Counted from the first letter of the stretch, positions 17,555-26,107 are shown. The stretch is 64,000 nucleotides of DNA from Pararhodobacter sp. (GCF_034676545.1 NZ_JAUCBZ010000015.1:3069001-3133000), one strand, 5' to 3'. Program-made: numbers and translations. Notes: a model not told the origin generated them from the letters alone.

Positions 17555-17774
17555 CGTGCTCTCCCGTCAGGCTGCTGGGCTCATGTTTCGGTTTGATGCC
17601 TCGAAAGCCCACCCCGATGCAAGCCGTGCGAGGGCCGCCAGACCGGTTTTCGGGTTGGGAGGACAATGGCTGCAATTGACGTGTTCCAATTGTCAGACGT
17701 TGTAAATGTTCTATCCAGTGATCAAACCGCGAAGGTTTCTTGTCAAGAATGTTGGAAAAGTGAAATCCCAGCCG

Positions 17775-18275
17775 TCACACGCGGCCCGCCCAGCGCCGCC
17801 AGCTTTGACGTGCGGCCAGTATCACACCAAGCGCCAACGCCACGAATTTGGCGCTGGTGAAGGTGCTCGCGCGCAGGATTTCGGCAGGCTCCACCCAATC
17901 CGGGCCTGCCGTGAGCATCGCTTGAACCGCAGCGTTCTCGCCCCAATCCAGCGCCACATAGGTCATAGCCGTCAGCACGCAGACCATGCCGAAAACACCG
18001 GAAAACGGGCGCATCCACCAGGTCAGCGTCAAACCGATCAAGGTCGAGAACACCATATCCGCCCAGAAAACCGGCCCCTGCGCCAAGGCAAACCCTTCGG
18101 GGGACAGGGCGCGCAAATAGTCGCGCGCCTCGCCCAGAGAGTACCCAAAGGCGCGAAAATCAAGGGGAATTTCGCCTGTGGCGTGGTGCATCAACTGGCC
18201 GCTCAGATAGAGGCCAAGATAGGCATAAACCGCCAACGTCAGCAGCGGCAGCCCCCAGTTGATCGCCCCGCGCAT
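17775..18275 (-). CDS. Hypothetical membrane protein (166 residues)
   Basis: No family is recognised with certainty. Four hydrophobic stretches are visible (residues about 6-26, 70-88, 92-112, 140-158), with a periplasmic-looking loop after the first. The ATG at 18275 overlaps the aroA stop in a TGATG junction, so it is translated with aroA. Its place between aroA and cmk is probably historical, with no hint of a shikimate role. Confidence 0.75.
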   Translation of the reverse strand: MRGAINWGLPLLTLAVYAYLGLYLSGQLMHHATGEIPLDFRAFGYSLGEARDYLRALSPEGFALAQGPVFWADMVFSTLIGLTLTWWMRPFSGVFGMVCVLTAMTYVALDWGENAAVQAMLTAGPDWVEPAEILRASTFTSAKFVALALGVILAARQSWRRWAGRV

Positions 18276-19621
18276 CAGGGTTTATCGCGGGCGATGGTTG
18301 CGCCGAGCCCCGCCATCAACGGCTCGAAACTCGGGAATGACGTGGCGATCGGCCCGCCGTCATCGACCGAAATCGGGGCCTCGGACACCAGACCCAGGAC
18401 CAGAAACGACATTGCGATCCGGTGGTCCAGACGGCTCTCGGTCACCGCACCACCCGGCACGCGGTCCATGCCGTAGACGGTGAACACGTCATCCTCTTCC
18501 TCGATCCGCACGCCACAGGCCTCGAGGCCGCGGGCCATCGCGTCGATCCGGTCGCTTTCCTTGACGCGCAGCTCTTTGACGCCGCGCATGATGGTTTTGC
18601 CCTTGGCGCAGGCCGCGACCACCGACAGGATCGGGAACTCGTCAATCATCGAGGCCGCACGCTCGGACGGGGTTTCGAGACCGCGCAACTCTGGCGAATA
18701 ACGCACCCGCAGATCGGCGACCGGCTCTCCGCCCTCTTCGCGCACGTTTTCAAACTGGATATCCGCGCCCATTTCCAACAGCGTCACATAAAGCCCGTCG
18801 CGCGTCGGGTTGCGGCTGACGCCCGGCACGGTGATGTCCGACCCGGGCACGATTACCGCCGCGCAGACCGGAAACGCCGCCGAGGACGGATCGCGCGGCA
18901 CGGCGACGGTCTGCCCGGTCAACTCGGGCTGGCCGGTCAGCGTGATCACGCGGCCCTCGGCTGTATCCTCGACCGACACCTGCGCCCCAAAGCCGCGCAA
19001 CATGCGCTCGGTGTGGTCGCGGGTCGCCTCGGGTTCAATCACAACGGTCTCGCCCGGCGCATTCAACCCCGCCAGAAGCACCGCCGATTTGACCTGCGCC
19101 GAGGGCACCGGCAAGACATAGCGCACCGGTACCGGGTTCGCGGCCCCGACCACCGTCATCGGCAATCGCCCGCCATCGCGGCCCACTGCTTGCGTGCCGA
19201 ACAGGGCCAGCGGATCGGTCACCCGGCCCATCGGTCGCTTGTTCAGGCTGGCGTCGCCGGTGAAGGTGGCACAGATCGGCGTGGTCGCCATTGCCCCCAT
19301 GATCAGGCGCACACCGGTGCCCGAATTGCCGCAGTCGATCACATGATCCGGCTCGGCGAATCCACCGACGCCGACGCCCTGCACCGTCCAGGTGCCCAGC
19401 CCCTCGCGGGTCACCGTCGCGCCAAAGGCGCGCATGGCGGCGGCGGTGTCCAGCACGTCCTGACCTTCCAGCAAGCCCGTCACACGGGTTTCGCCGATCG
19501 ACAAGGCACCAAGAATCAATGCCCGGTGACTGATCGACTTGTCGCCGGGCACCTCGGCCACGCCGGTCAAAGGACCAGAGGCGCGGGCGGTCATCGGAAT
19601 GGGGGTGCCGTGTGCGGACAT
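18275..19621 (-). CDS. aroA: 3-phosphoshikimate 1-carboxyvinyltransferase (EPSP synthase, class II type)
   Basis: AroA joins shikimate-3-phosphate and PEP to EPSP, the sixth shikimate-pathway step. The 448-residue enzyme has the four short motifs used to define class II enzymes: RDHTE, GDKS, SAQVK and NPTR. Catalytic-region motifs ESDRIDAM and LDHRIAMSF are present. At the site where glyphosate-tolerant CP4 has Ala in NAATG, this protein has Gly in NSGTG, so tolerance cannot be assumed. ATG at 19621 follows GAGGTTTCC; the upstream frame is not conserved-looking. It is coupled to the membrane protein at 17775-18275. Confidence 0.96.
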   Translation of the reverse strand: MSAHGTPIPMTARASGPLTGVAEVPGDKSISHRALILGALSIGETRVTGLLEGQDVLDTAAAMRAFGATVTREGLGTWTVQGVGVGGFAEPDHVIDCGNSGTGVRLIMGAMATTPICATFTGDASLNKRPMGRVTDPLALFGTQAVGRDGGRLPMTVVGAANPVPVRYVLPVPSAQVKSAVLLAGLNAPGETVVIEPEATRDHTERMLRGFGAQVSVEDTAEGRVITLTGQPELTGQTVAVPRDPSSAAFPVCAAVIVPGSDITVPGVSRNPTRDGLYVTLLEMGADIQFENVREEGGEPVADLRVRYSPELRGLETPSERAASMIDEFPILSVVAACAKGKTIMRGVKELRVKESDRIDAMARGLEACGVRIEEEDDVFTVYGMDRVPGGAVTESRLDHRIAMSFLVLGLVSEAPISVDDGGPIATSFPSFEPLMAGLGATIARDKP

Positions 19622-19702
19622 GGAAACCTCGGGCTGGCTGGTAAAACTGCCCGCCTGATAGCGCAGCCGATCCGCGCCGTCCATCGCGTTCAGGCGCGCG
19701 GG

Positions 19703-20557
19703 TTATCCGCCAACCGCCGAGGCCTCGAACGCGTCGAGGCCGGCACCCGCTTCCAGAGTGTCGATCAGATGCGCGATGAAGCGCGCTGCCGGGCCGCCGT
19801 CGACCACCGCGTGATCGATTGCAACCACCAGATTCAGCATCTCGGCCTCGCGCGGTTCGCCGTCGGCGCCGGGCCGCAACACCCTGGAGATCGAGCCCAC
19901 CGTCACGATCAACGGCCATGGCCCCGAGATGACCGCCCAGCCGGTGACGCCGAGCTCACCGAACATGCCCACCGACGTCACATTGATCGTTCCGATCATC
20001 CGCTTGCGCAGCACCGGGCTGCGGCGAAGCAACCACCAGACCACCGCGCGCAGCGGACGGGGCAATCGCGCCAAGATGTTGGCCTGTCGCGACAGCCGGT
20101 CGTTGGCCAGCGTGATGCCACGCAGCTCGGCCTCTTGCGCCGCGCGCAGCTGATCATGGATCGCGCGCAGCGGCGCTCGGTTGGCGGCGCGCATGATCAT
20201 CGAGGCCGGGACTTGCGTGCCGTCGGGCAACATGCGCTCGACGATGGTCGACACGTCCATATCTTCGAACTCGGTCAAGGACCGGCCGGTGCGCACCGCA
20301 TGAACCTGCGGAAATGTGGCAACGGCGCGGGCGGTGCCGTGGACGATGAACGCCGTCATCGACGGTGGCGGTAGCCCACGCGCTACAAGCGCCTGCATGC
20401 GGGCGCGAACTTCGGTGACCTCCACCTGCACGATGCCGTGGACGTGCTCATGGTGGTGCCCTTCCCGGAGGATGTCGAGGATCACCTCGCGGTGGCGTGG
20501 CATCCGCGCGACGCGGCGTGCATTGGTTCCACCCGCTGGTTCATACGCTTGCGTCAT
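19703..20557 (-). CDS. Stand-alone 2-oxoacid dehydrogenase-type acyltransferase domain protein
   Basis: The C-terminal half matches the catalytic domain of E2 acyltransferases, with the active-site motif DHAVVDGGPAARF (His-x3-Asp-Gly) and GTINVTSVGMFG and WPLIVTVGSISR. Normal E2 proteins carry N-terminal lipoyl and peripheral-subunit domains; none is seen here, and no E1 or E3 gene is nearby. The N-terminus is His-rich (HHHEHVH). At 284 residues it may act on a soluble acyl-CoA like chloramphenicol acetyltransferase, or be a non-catalytic relative. The start could be the ATG at 20557 or at 20578. It reads in the same direction as aroA. Confidence 0.75.
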   Translation of the reverse strand: MTQAYEPAGGTNARRVARMPRHREVILDILREGHHHEHVHGIVQVEVTEVRARMQALVARGLPPPSMTAFIVHGTARAVATFPQVHAVRTGRSLTEFEDMDVSTIVERMLPDGTQVPASMIMRAANRAPLRAIHDQLRAAQEAELRGITLANDRLSRQANILARLPRPLRAVVWWLLRRSPVLRKRMIGTINVTSVGMFGELGVTGWAVISGPWPLIVTVGSISRVLRPGADGEPREAEMLNLVVAIDHAVVDGGPAARFIAHLIDTLEAGAGLDAFEASAVGG

Positions 20558-20825
20558 CCGTACCCCGTCGCACCCCATCCGCTATCGAGAATGCGCTCTT
20601 GATGCGGCCGTTGTCGAGTTGGCAAGCGCGCAGGGGGCCTCGCAACGGCGCGGCTGTTCAGGGGAATGCGCAGATCCCCGGCGATCGCGCCCAGTGCGCA
20701 AGTCACCCGCGCGCCCGGTGGCCGTGATGGCGACCGACCTGCGGCTTCTGAACAAGATTTGCAGGCCGTGACAACCCCTGCTAGTCGAGGGCGATGCCAA
20801 CCCCTGTCATTCCCCAGGTTTCGCC

Positions 20826-21434
20826 ATGCCCATTCCTCACGACCTGTTACTCGCGCTGATCCTGTATGCCTTTGTGTCGTCGATCACGCCGGGCCCGAAC
20901 AACCTGATGTTGCTGGCGTCGGGGGTCAATTTCGGATTTCGCCGAACAATTCCGCATATGCTTGGCATTGGCGGCGGTTTTACGGTGATGGTGGGCATCG
21001 TTGGGGTGGGCCTTGCCGGGCTGTTCCTCGCATACCCGCCCGCGCGTCTGACCCTGACGATCGTGTCGATCCTCTATCTGGTCTGGCTGGCATGGAAAAT
21101 CGCGAATGCCGCGCCACCGAGCCACGCGGCAACAGCGGCAGGAAAGCCGCTCGGCTTTTTGCAGGCCGCGGCATTTCAGTGGGTAAACCCCAAGGCATGG
21201 ACCATGGCGTTGACGGCCAACACGCTCTATGCCCCGAACGCCGACTGGCCGTCGGTGCTGGCAGTGGCGGCGGCGTTCGGGGCGGTCAACCTGCCCAGCG
21301 TGTCCTGCTGGGCGCTGATGGGAACCATGATGCGCGGTGTCCTGCGTGACCCCAAACGTTTGCGCCTGTTCAACTGGACGATGGCCGCGCTGTTGGTGGC
21401 CACGCTCTGGCCGGTGCTGCGCAACGCCGTGTAG
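20826..21434 (+). CDS. LysE/RhtB-family amino acid exporter
   Basis: The 202-residue protein has the LysE layout: N-terminal helix with SSITPGPNNLMLLASGVNFG, GGGFTVMVGIVGVGL, then QWVNPKAWTMAL and two C-terminal helices. These inner-membrane proteins export amino acids or homoserine lactones; the substrate cannot be assigned. ATG at 20826. Its stop codon TAG is the TAG of an adjoining palindromic repeat (21431-21454), so the repeat sets the end of the protein. It is divergent from 19703-20557 across 268 bases. Confidence 0.9.
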   Translation: MPIPHDLLLALILYAFVSSITPGPNNLMLLASGVNFGFRRTIPHMLGIGGGFTVMVGIVGVGLAGLFLAYPPARLTLTIVSILYLVWLAWKIANAAPPSHAATAAGKPLGFLQAAAFQWVNPKAWTMALTANTLYAPNADWPSVLAVAAAFGAVNLPSVSCWALMGTMMRGVLRDPKRLRLFNWTMAALLVATLWPVLRNAV

Positions 21435-21454
21435 GGTGCGTGCTTGCACGCACC
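21431..21454. repeat. Palindromic repeat, copy 2, overlapping a gene end
   Basis: GTAG then arms GGTGCGTGC (21435-21443) and GCACGCACC (21446-21454) around TT. It lies between convergent genes and supplies the stop codon of the LysE-type gene. Confidence 0.8.
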
Positions 21455-21485
21455 ATCCCGCACCGGCAAACCACAGCCGCCGGGT

Positions 21486-22376
21486 TTATGCCGTCGCCAT
21501 GCCTTTCTCGGCCGCAATCTCGCGCATCCGCGTCTGCAGCTTTTCGAAGGCCCGCACCTCGATCTGACGGATCCGCTCGCGGCTCACATCATAGCGCGAT
21601 GACAGTTCCTCCAGCGTGACCGCCGGTTCCGCCAGTTTCCGCTCGGTCAGGATGTCGCGCTCGCGCTCATTGAGCACATCCATCGCCTCCATCAACATTG
21701 CCTGACGCGCTTCGAATTCGTCGCGCTCGGCATAGTCGCCGGCTTGATCGGCGTCGTCGTCCTGCAACCAGTCCTGCCAACTCGACCCGCCCTCTTCGCC
21801 GCCCACCGTGATGTTCAGCGACGCGTCCGATCCGGCAAGCCGGCGGTTCATGCTGACCACCTCTTGTTCCGTCACCGACAGATCCTCGGCCAGTCTGGCC
21901 ACGTTTTCCGGGCGCAGATCACCCTCTTCAATCGCGCCAATCCGGGCCTTGGCCTTGCGCAGGTTGAAGAACAGCTTTTTTTGCGCGCTGGTGGTGCCCA
22001 GCTTCACCATCGACCACGACCGCAGCACATATTCCTAAATCGAGGCGCGGATCCACCACATCGCATAGGTCGCCAGCCGGAACCCTTTTTCCGGGTCAAA
22101 CCGCTTGACCGCCTGCATCAGACCCACATTCGCCTCCGAGATCACCTCGGCTTGCGGCAGGCCATAGCCGCGATAGCCCATGGCGATCTTGGCGGCCAGG
22201 CGCAGATGGCTGGTCACCAGTTTATGCGCAGCACCCGTGTCCTGGTCTTCGACCCAGCGTTTGGCGAGCATGTATTCTTCTTCAGGCTCCAGCATCGGAA
22301 AACGCCGGATTTCCTGCAAATAGCGGTTCAACCCCTGCTCAGGGCTCGGGGCGGGAAGTCGAGTGTAGTCGGCCAT
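21486..22376 (-). pseudogene. rpoH: Heat-shock sigma factor RpoH, interrupted by an in-frame TAG at codon 114
   Basis: The two halves read in one frame as a normal 296-residue sigma-32. Region 2 ends TYAMWWIRASI, then TAG at 22035-22037, then EYVLRSWSMVK and the RpoH-box sequence AQKKLFFNLRK. Region 4 (TLEELSSRYDVSRERIRQIE) is intact. Related proteins have Gln at the interrupted position, so CAG to TAG is the simplest change. The start at 22376 has a strong AGGAGAG site. Without readthrough only regions 1-2 would be made. The second half begins with a GTG nine bases after the TAG that could allow reinitiation, but that product would lack region 2. The rest of the gene shows no decay, so this could be a recent mutation, a suppressed codon or a sequencing error. 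Rhodobacterales often carry a second rpoH. Confidence 0.9.
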
Positions 22377-22525
22377 GATCTCTCCTTCAAATACCGGCAA
22401 GAAAGCACCTAGGACCGCCCGCGTGGTTTTTCAACGACGCAGCCTGTCCTTGATGGGTTACAAAATGTTTAACGCGCGAGACCTGGGTTTCCGTCGGTCG
22501 CCACGCCAATTCCTGTGTCCGGGCC

Positions 22526-23746
22526 TCAGACCCGAAACATCACGCCCTCGCGCACCAGACGTCGGGCCAGCACCGCTTGCCCGGCCTCGTCCAGATCGCC
22601 GGGCAGATCGCCAACGGTGAATTGCGGCAAGGTCATCGCCGCGCGCAGCGATTCTTCGGCAAAGCCGGGAAAGGCGATCTCGGCACCATAGACTTCGAGG
22701 ATCACCTCCTCCGCATCGCCCTTGGCGCGGCGCGACAGCGTGTAAATCAGCCCCGGCCGCACCGAGACGGCACAGCCCGCGCCAATCGCATCGGCGGCGT
22801 TGCTTTGCAGGAACTGCCCCGGCACGACAGGCAAACGGCGGCGGCGGAATTCATGGGCAAACCCGTCCAGCGTGCGCTGCGGATCGCAACCCTCGACGGC
22901 GCGCGCCATCAAGGCCGCAAACGTCTCCAGAGCCCCGGCCTTGTCGAACCCGTCATTGGCAAAGCCCGGCGGGATCGAGGCCCGCAAGGCCGGGTCCTGC
23001 AAAGCGCGCTCGACAATCGCCTCAACCAGCACATCCACCCAACGCGAGGCCAGAAGCCCGGTGGTGATATGCAGCGATACCTCATCGGTGGCGATCGCGT
23101 CATGCACCACGCCGCGCGGAATATAGGCCATATCGCCGGCGTTCAGCACAAAGGTCTCGATCACCTTGCCCGCCTGGAAGGTCTTGGGATCAAATGCCTG
23201 ACTGCGCAGCGGCAATTCCAGCGGCGACTCATAGATTTTCCAGGTCTTCGAGCCATGCGCCTGCAAGACGATCACGTCATGCGAATCATAATGGGTCTTG
23301 AAGCCCTGCGCATTGTCAGGTGTCAGATAGATGTTGGTTTGCAAATCGCAACTGAACACGGTCTCGAGTGAGCGGCAATAGGACGACAATTTCGGCAAGC
23401 TGCGGTGGAGCTGCGGCAAGATCACCGTGCTGCCGCGCGCGAATTGGTAGGACACGCGCACCGGGTCCACATACCCGTTGGGCATGGTAAAGTCGTCAAC
23501 ATCAATCCCGTTGCCGTTGTTGACCAACTGCAGATTGGCGCTTGGCACCATCGTCTGCGTGATCACATGATCAATATCTTCGATGGTCAGCAGATCGCGG
23601 TAATAGTCGGGCTGGTCACGTTTGATAACCAGATGCTTTTTCTCGAAATATTCCGCGAAAAACGTCTCGGGTGAGACGGGAGATATGGCCCGCGCGAAAT
23701 CATGCACCACCGCCCCGGCGCCCTTGTCCTTCACAGCATCTTTCAT
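22526..23746 (-). CDS. JmjC/cupin-like Fe(II)/2-oxoglutarate oxygenase
   Basis: The protein resembles bacterial ribosomal-oxygenase type cupins. The metal triad can be placed as His-x-Asp in FKTHYDSHDV and the distal His in IPRGVVHDAIA, with QAHGSKTWKIY between. At 406 residues it has a C-terminal extension after the barrel, including a winged-helix-like end. Known relatives hydroxylate ribosomal proteins or other substrates, but this target is unknown. ATG at 23746 has GGAGAG upstream. It lies upstream of rpoH on the same strand with a 149-base gap. Confidence 0.8.
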   Translation of the reverse strand: MKDAVKDKGAGAVVHDFARAISPVSPETFFAEYFEKKHLVIKRDQPDYYRDLLTIEDIDHVITQTMVPSANLQLVNNGNGIDVDDFTMPNGYVDPVRVSYQFARGSTVILPQLHRSLPKLSSYCRSLETVFSCDLQTNIYLTPDNAQGFKTHYDSHDVIVLQAHGSKTWKIYESPLELPLRSQAFDPKTFQAGKVIETFVLNAGDMAYIPRGVVHDAIATDEVSLHITTGLLASRWVDVLVEAIVERALQDPALRASIPPGFANDGFDKAGALETFAALMARAVEGCDPQRTLDGFAHEFRRRRLPVVPGQFLQSNAADAIGAGCAVSVRPGLIYTLSRRAKGDAEEVILEVYGAEIAFPGFAEESLRAAMTLPQFTVGDLPGDLDEAGQAVLARRLVREGVMFRV

Positions 23747-24078
23747 CGTCGCTCTCCGTTTTCTCAGCCCGATCCGCGCGTGACCTCATGGCGGCCCCCT
23801 ATGCGCCTTGGATGCACACGCATCGTTGCATTGGATAACACTTGGCGGCGTCGCGCAATGCCCGAAAATGGGCGATCACTTGCAGGCGTCGGCATGGTCG
23901 TTTCGCTCGACCCCAGGTCTCGATGCGCCCGGACCGGCGCAAACGCCGCCCGGTTCCGCACTCGCCTGACGCGCCGCGCGGCATCGCGCCAATTTGGAAC
24001 CATTCAAAAATATTGACCGAAAAGCACGTTTCGCCTTATGATGTAGCATATTTGCGACATATATAGATAGGTGAGCCA
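23747..24078. other. Divergent intergenic region
   Basis: No gene is supported here. It separates the oxygenase gene (minus) from the repeat-protein gene (plus) and holds the predicted promoter of the latter at its right end. Confidence 0.6.
24013..24042 (+). promoter_or_regulatory. Predicted sigma-70 type promoter of the repeat-protein gene
   Basis: TTGACC (24013-24018) and TATGAT (24037-24042) with 18-base spacing. It lies in a locally AT-rich stretch 37 bases before the ATG at 24079, which has an AGGTGA ribosome site. Confidence 0.6.
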
Positions 24079-25518
24079 ATGTCAGATGATGAGCCAACCA
24101 AGAAAAAGGGATCGTTGTCTGATAAAGACATCACGACCCGCACATCCCTTGGGCGCCGGGCGTTTATTTCCACGGCCGTAGGCGGCGCGGCAATGCTCGC
24201 CAGCACACAGGCGAAGGCCATCACCGACTCTGATGGTGGCGCGAACGCCGACCCGGCGGGCGCTGGTCGCGGAAGCGGTGGACGATCCGGCCTCACCGAC
24301 TCCGACAGCGGCGCAAGCGCTGACCCGGCGGGCAATGGGCGCGGTGGCGGCGGCAGCAGCCGTTCCGGCCTCACCGACTCGGATAGCGGTGCAAGTGCTG
24401 ACCCGGCGGGCAACGGGCGCGGTGGCGGAGGCAGCAGCCGCTCCGGCCTCACCGACTCGGATAGCGGTGCAAGTGCTGACCCGGCGGGCAACGGGCGTGG
24501 TGGCGGAAGCCGCTCCGGCCTCACCGACTCAGACAGCGGCGCAAGCGCTGACCCGGCGGGCAATGGGCGCGGTGGCGGCGGCAGCAGCCGTTCCGGCCTC
24601 ACCGACTCGGATAGCGGCGCAAGCGCTGACCCGGCGGGCAATGGGCGCGGTGGCGGCGGCAGCAGCCGATCCGGCCTCACCGACTCAGACAGCGGCGCAA
24701 GTGCCGACCCGGCGGGCAATGGGCGCGGTGGTGGCGGCAGCAGCCGTTCCGGCCTCACCGACTCGGATAGCGGCGCAAGTGCCGACCCGGCGGGCAATGG
24801 GCGCGGTGGCGGCGGCAGCAGCCGTTCCGGCCTCACCGACTCGGATAGCGGCGCAAGCGCTGACCCGGCGGGCAATGGGCGCGGTGGCGGCCGTTCAGGC
24901 CTGACGGACTCCGACAGCGGCGCAAGCGCTGACCCGGCGGGCAATGGGCGCGGTGGTGGCCGTTCAGGCCTGACGGACTCGGATTCGGGGTCCTTTGCCG
25001 ACCCGGCAGGCAATGGGCGTGGTGGCAGCAGCCGTTCCGGCCTCACCGACTCGGACAGCGGCGCAAGCGCCGACCCGGCGGGCAACGGACGTGGCGGCGG
25101 CGGCAGTCGTACTGGCCTGACGGACTCGGATTCGGGGACCTTTGCCGACCCGGCGGGCAATGGCCAAGGCGGTCGGCGCACCGGCTTCACCGATTCGGAC
25201 TCCGGCTCCTTTGCGGATCCGGGCGGCAATGGTCGTGGCTCGGGCCTCACGGACTCGGATCAGGGCAGCTCTGCCGACCCCGCAGGCAATGGTCGAGGGC
25301 CGCGCCCACCAAGCGGCGGCGGCGGCGGCGGCAAGCCGGGTGGCGGCCTTCCGCCGGGCAATTCCGGCATCACCGACGCCGATTCCGGGCATTGGGCGGA
25401 TGCGGCGAGCAATGGTCGCGGTGGCGGACCCAACAGCGGTGGGCGCACATCTGGCCTCACCGATTCCGACGGTGGCCCCTCGGCCGATCCGGGTGGCAAC
25501 GGACGTCGCGGTCGCTGA
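24079..25518 (+). CDS. Tat-exported protein of 17 TDSDSG-type repeats
   Basis: I do not recognise a named family. Residues 1-47 are a twin-arginine signal: a hydrophilic lead KKKGSLSDKDI, the motif LGRRAFIST (Arg26-Arg27), a hydrophobic core, and an AKA cleavage site. The remaining 432 residues are 17 tandem units of 20-41 residues with consensus TDSDSGASADPAGNGRG plus a Gly/Ser/Arg spacer. Each unit carries Asp-x-Asp-x-Gly-x3-Asp, resembling calcium-binding loops (inference). Central units are almost identical; the end units have diverged, for example HWADAASNGRG. A paralogous lipoprotein follows at 25683. A strong terminator ends the transcript. It has no enzymatic domain and is probably a periplasmic or surface low-complexity protein. 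Confidence 0.85.
   Translation: MSDDEPTKKKGSLSDKDITTRTSLGRRAFISTAVGGAAMLASTQAKAITDSDGGANADPAGAGRGSGGRSGLTDSDSGASADPAGNGRGGGGSSRSGLTDSDSGASADPAGNGRGGGGSSRSGLTDSDSGASADPAGNGRGGGSRSGLTDSDSGASADPAGNGRGGGGSSRSGLTDSDSGASADPAGNGRGGGGSSRSGLTDSDSGASADPAGNGRGGGGSSRSGLTDSDSGASADPAGNGRGGGGSSRSGLTDSDSGASADPAGNGRGGGRSGLTDSDSGASADPAGNGRGGGRSGLTDSDSGSFADPAGNGRGGSSRSGLTDSDSGASADPAGNGRGGGGSRTGLTDSDSGTFADPAGNGQGGRRTGFTDSDSGSFADPGGNGRGSGLTDSDQGSSADPAGNGRGPRPPSGGGGGGKPGGGLPPGNSGITDADSGHWADAASNGRGGGPNSGGRTSGLTDSDGGPSADPGGNGRRGR
24220..25518 (+). repeat. In-frame tandem repeat array coding the TDSDSG units
   Basis: Seventeen units of 60-123 bases, mostly 69-78. Units 2-10 are nearly identical at the DNA level, differing mainly by synonymous changes (agc/gat, ggc/ggt), so copy number could change by slippage or recombination. 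It is a coding array, not a CRISPR. Confidence 0.9.
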
Positions 25519-25538
25519 CCCCGGTACCTCAAGGCTCC

Positions 25539-25567
25539 AAAGGGCACGGTTTTTCCGTGCCCTTTTT
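25539..25567 (+). terminator. Rho-independent terminator of the repeat-protein gene
   Basis: AAAGGGCACGG (25539-25549), a loop of five T, CCGTGCCCTTT (25555-25565) and trailing T. The hairpin is perfect, so the paralogous lipoprotein gene downstream is probably transcribed separately. Confidence 0.92.
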
Positions 25568-25682
25568 CCATCTGCGGCCTGCGCGCGCATTTCGCACATC
25601 ATAGCCGCTTGAGATCGTTGACCAAACGGCAACTCTGCGGTTATGCTGATTTTTTAAGTGATCTTATTCCGGAGACTGATTC

Positions 25683-26063
25683 ATGACTGACAAACCCAAA
25701 AAAGGATCCATGTCGGATAGCGACATCCAAACGAACCGCGGGCTGGGGCGTCGCGCCTTCATTTTGGGAACTTTTGGCGGCACTGCAGCCCTGGCTGGGT
25801 GCGTCAGTACGGGCATCACCGATTCCGATGGTGGCCAATGGGCTGATCCAGCCGGTGGTGGACGCGGTGGCCGACGCGTGTCCGGGATCACCGATTCCGA
25901 TACCGGATATGGCTCTGACCCGGTCAACAACGGTCGTGGCCGCCGCGGTGCCACCGATTCCGATGTCGGTTACGGTTCTGACCCGGTTGGCCGCGGCCGC
26001 ACCGGTCGCACCGATAGCGACGGTGGCAGCAACGCCGATCGCGCCGGACATGGCCGCCGTTGA
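25683..26063 (+). CDS. Tat lipoprotein with four TDSDxG repeats, paralogue of 24079-25518
   Basis: The 126-residue protein shares the lead KKGSMSDSDI and the twin-arginine motif LGRRAFIL with the larger protein. Its signal ends in a lipobox LAGC (Cys40), so it is likely exported folded by Tat and then lipidated. Four repeats follow with the cores TDSDGGQWADPAG, TDSDTGYGSDPVN, TDSDVGYGSDPVG and TDSDGGSNADRAG, each followed by an Arg/Gly segment. The ATG at 25683 has GGAG nine bases upstream. No known function; a membrane anchor partner for the soluble protein is a reasonable guess. Confidence 0.85.
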   Translation: MTDKPKKGSMSDSDIQTNRGLGRRAFILGTFGGTAALAGCVSTGITDSDGGQWADPAGGGRGGRRVSGITDSDTGYGSDPVNNGRGRRGATDSDVGYGSDPVGRGRTGRTDSDGGSNADRAGHGRR

Positions 26064-26107
26064 GCGCATCAGCCAAGGCGCGCGCGGTTCAGAACATCAC
26101 AAATCGG

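Noticed and set aside
24036..25250. Minus-strand frame through the repeat array with PPRPLPAGSALAPLSESVR units
   Set aside because: It is the complement of the TDSDSG repeat. The plus-strand reading has a promoter, ribosome site, Tat signal, paralogue and terminator, while this one has none.
24220..25518. Possible CRISPR array
   Set aside because: Units are contiguous, in frame and near-identical throughout, with no unique spacers and no cas genes.
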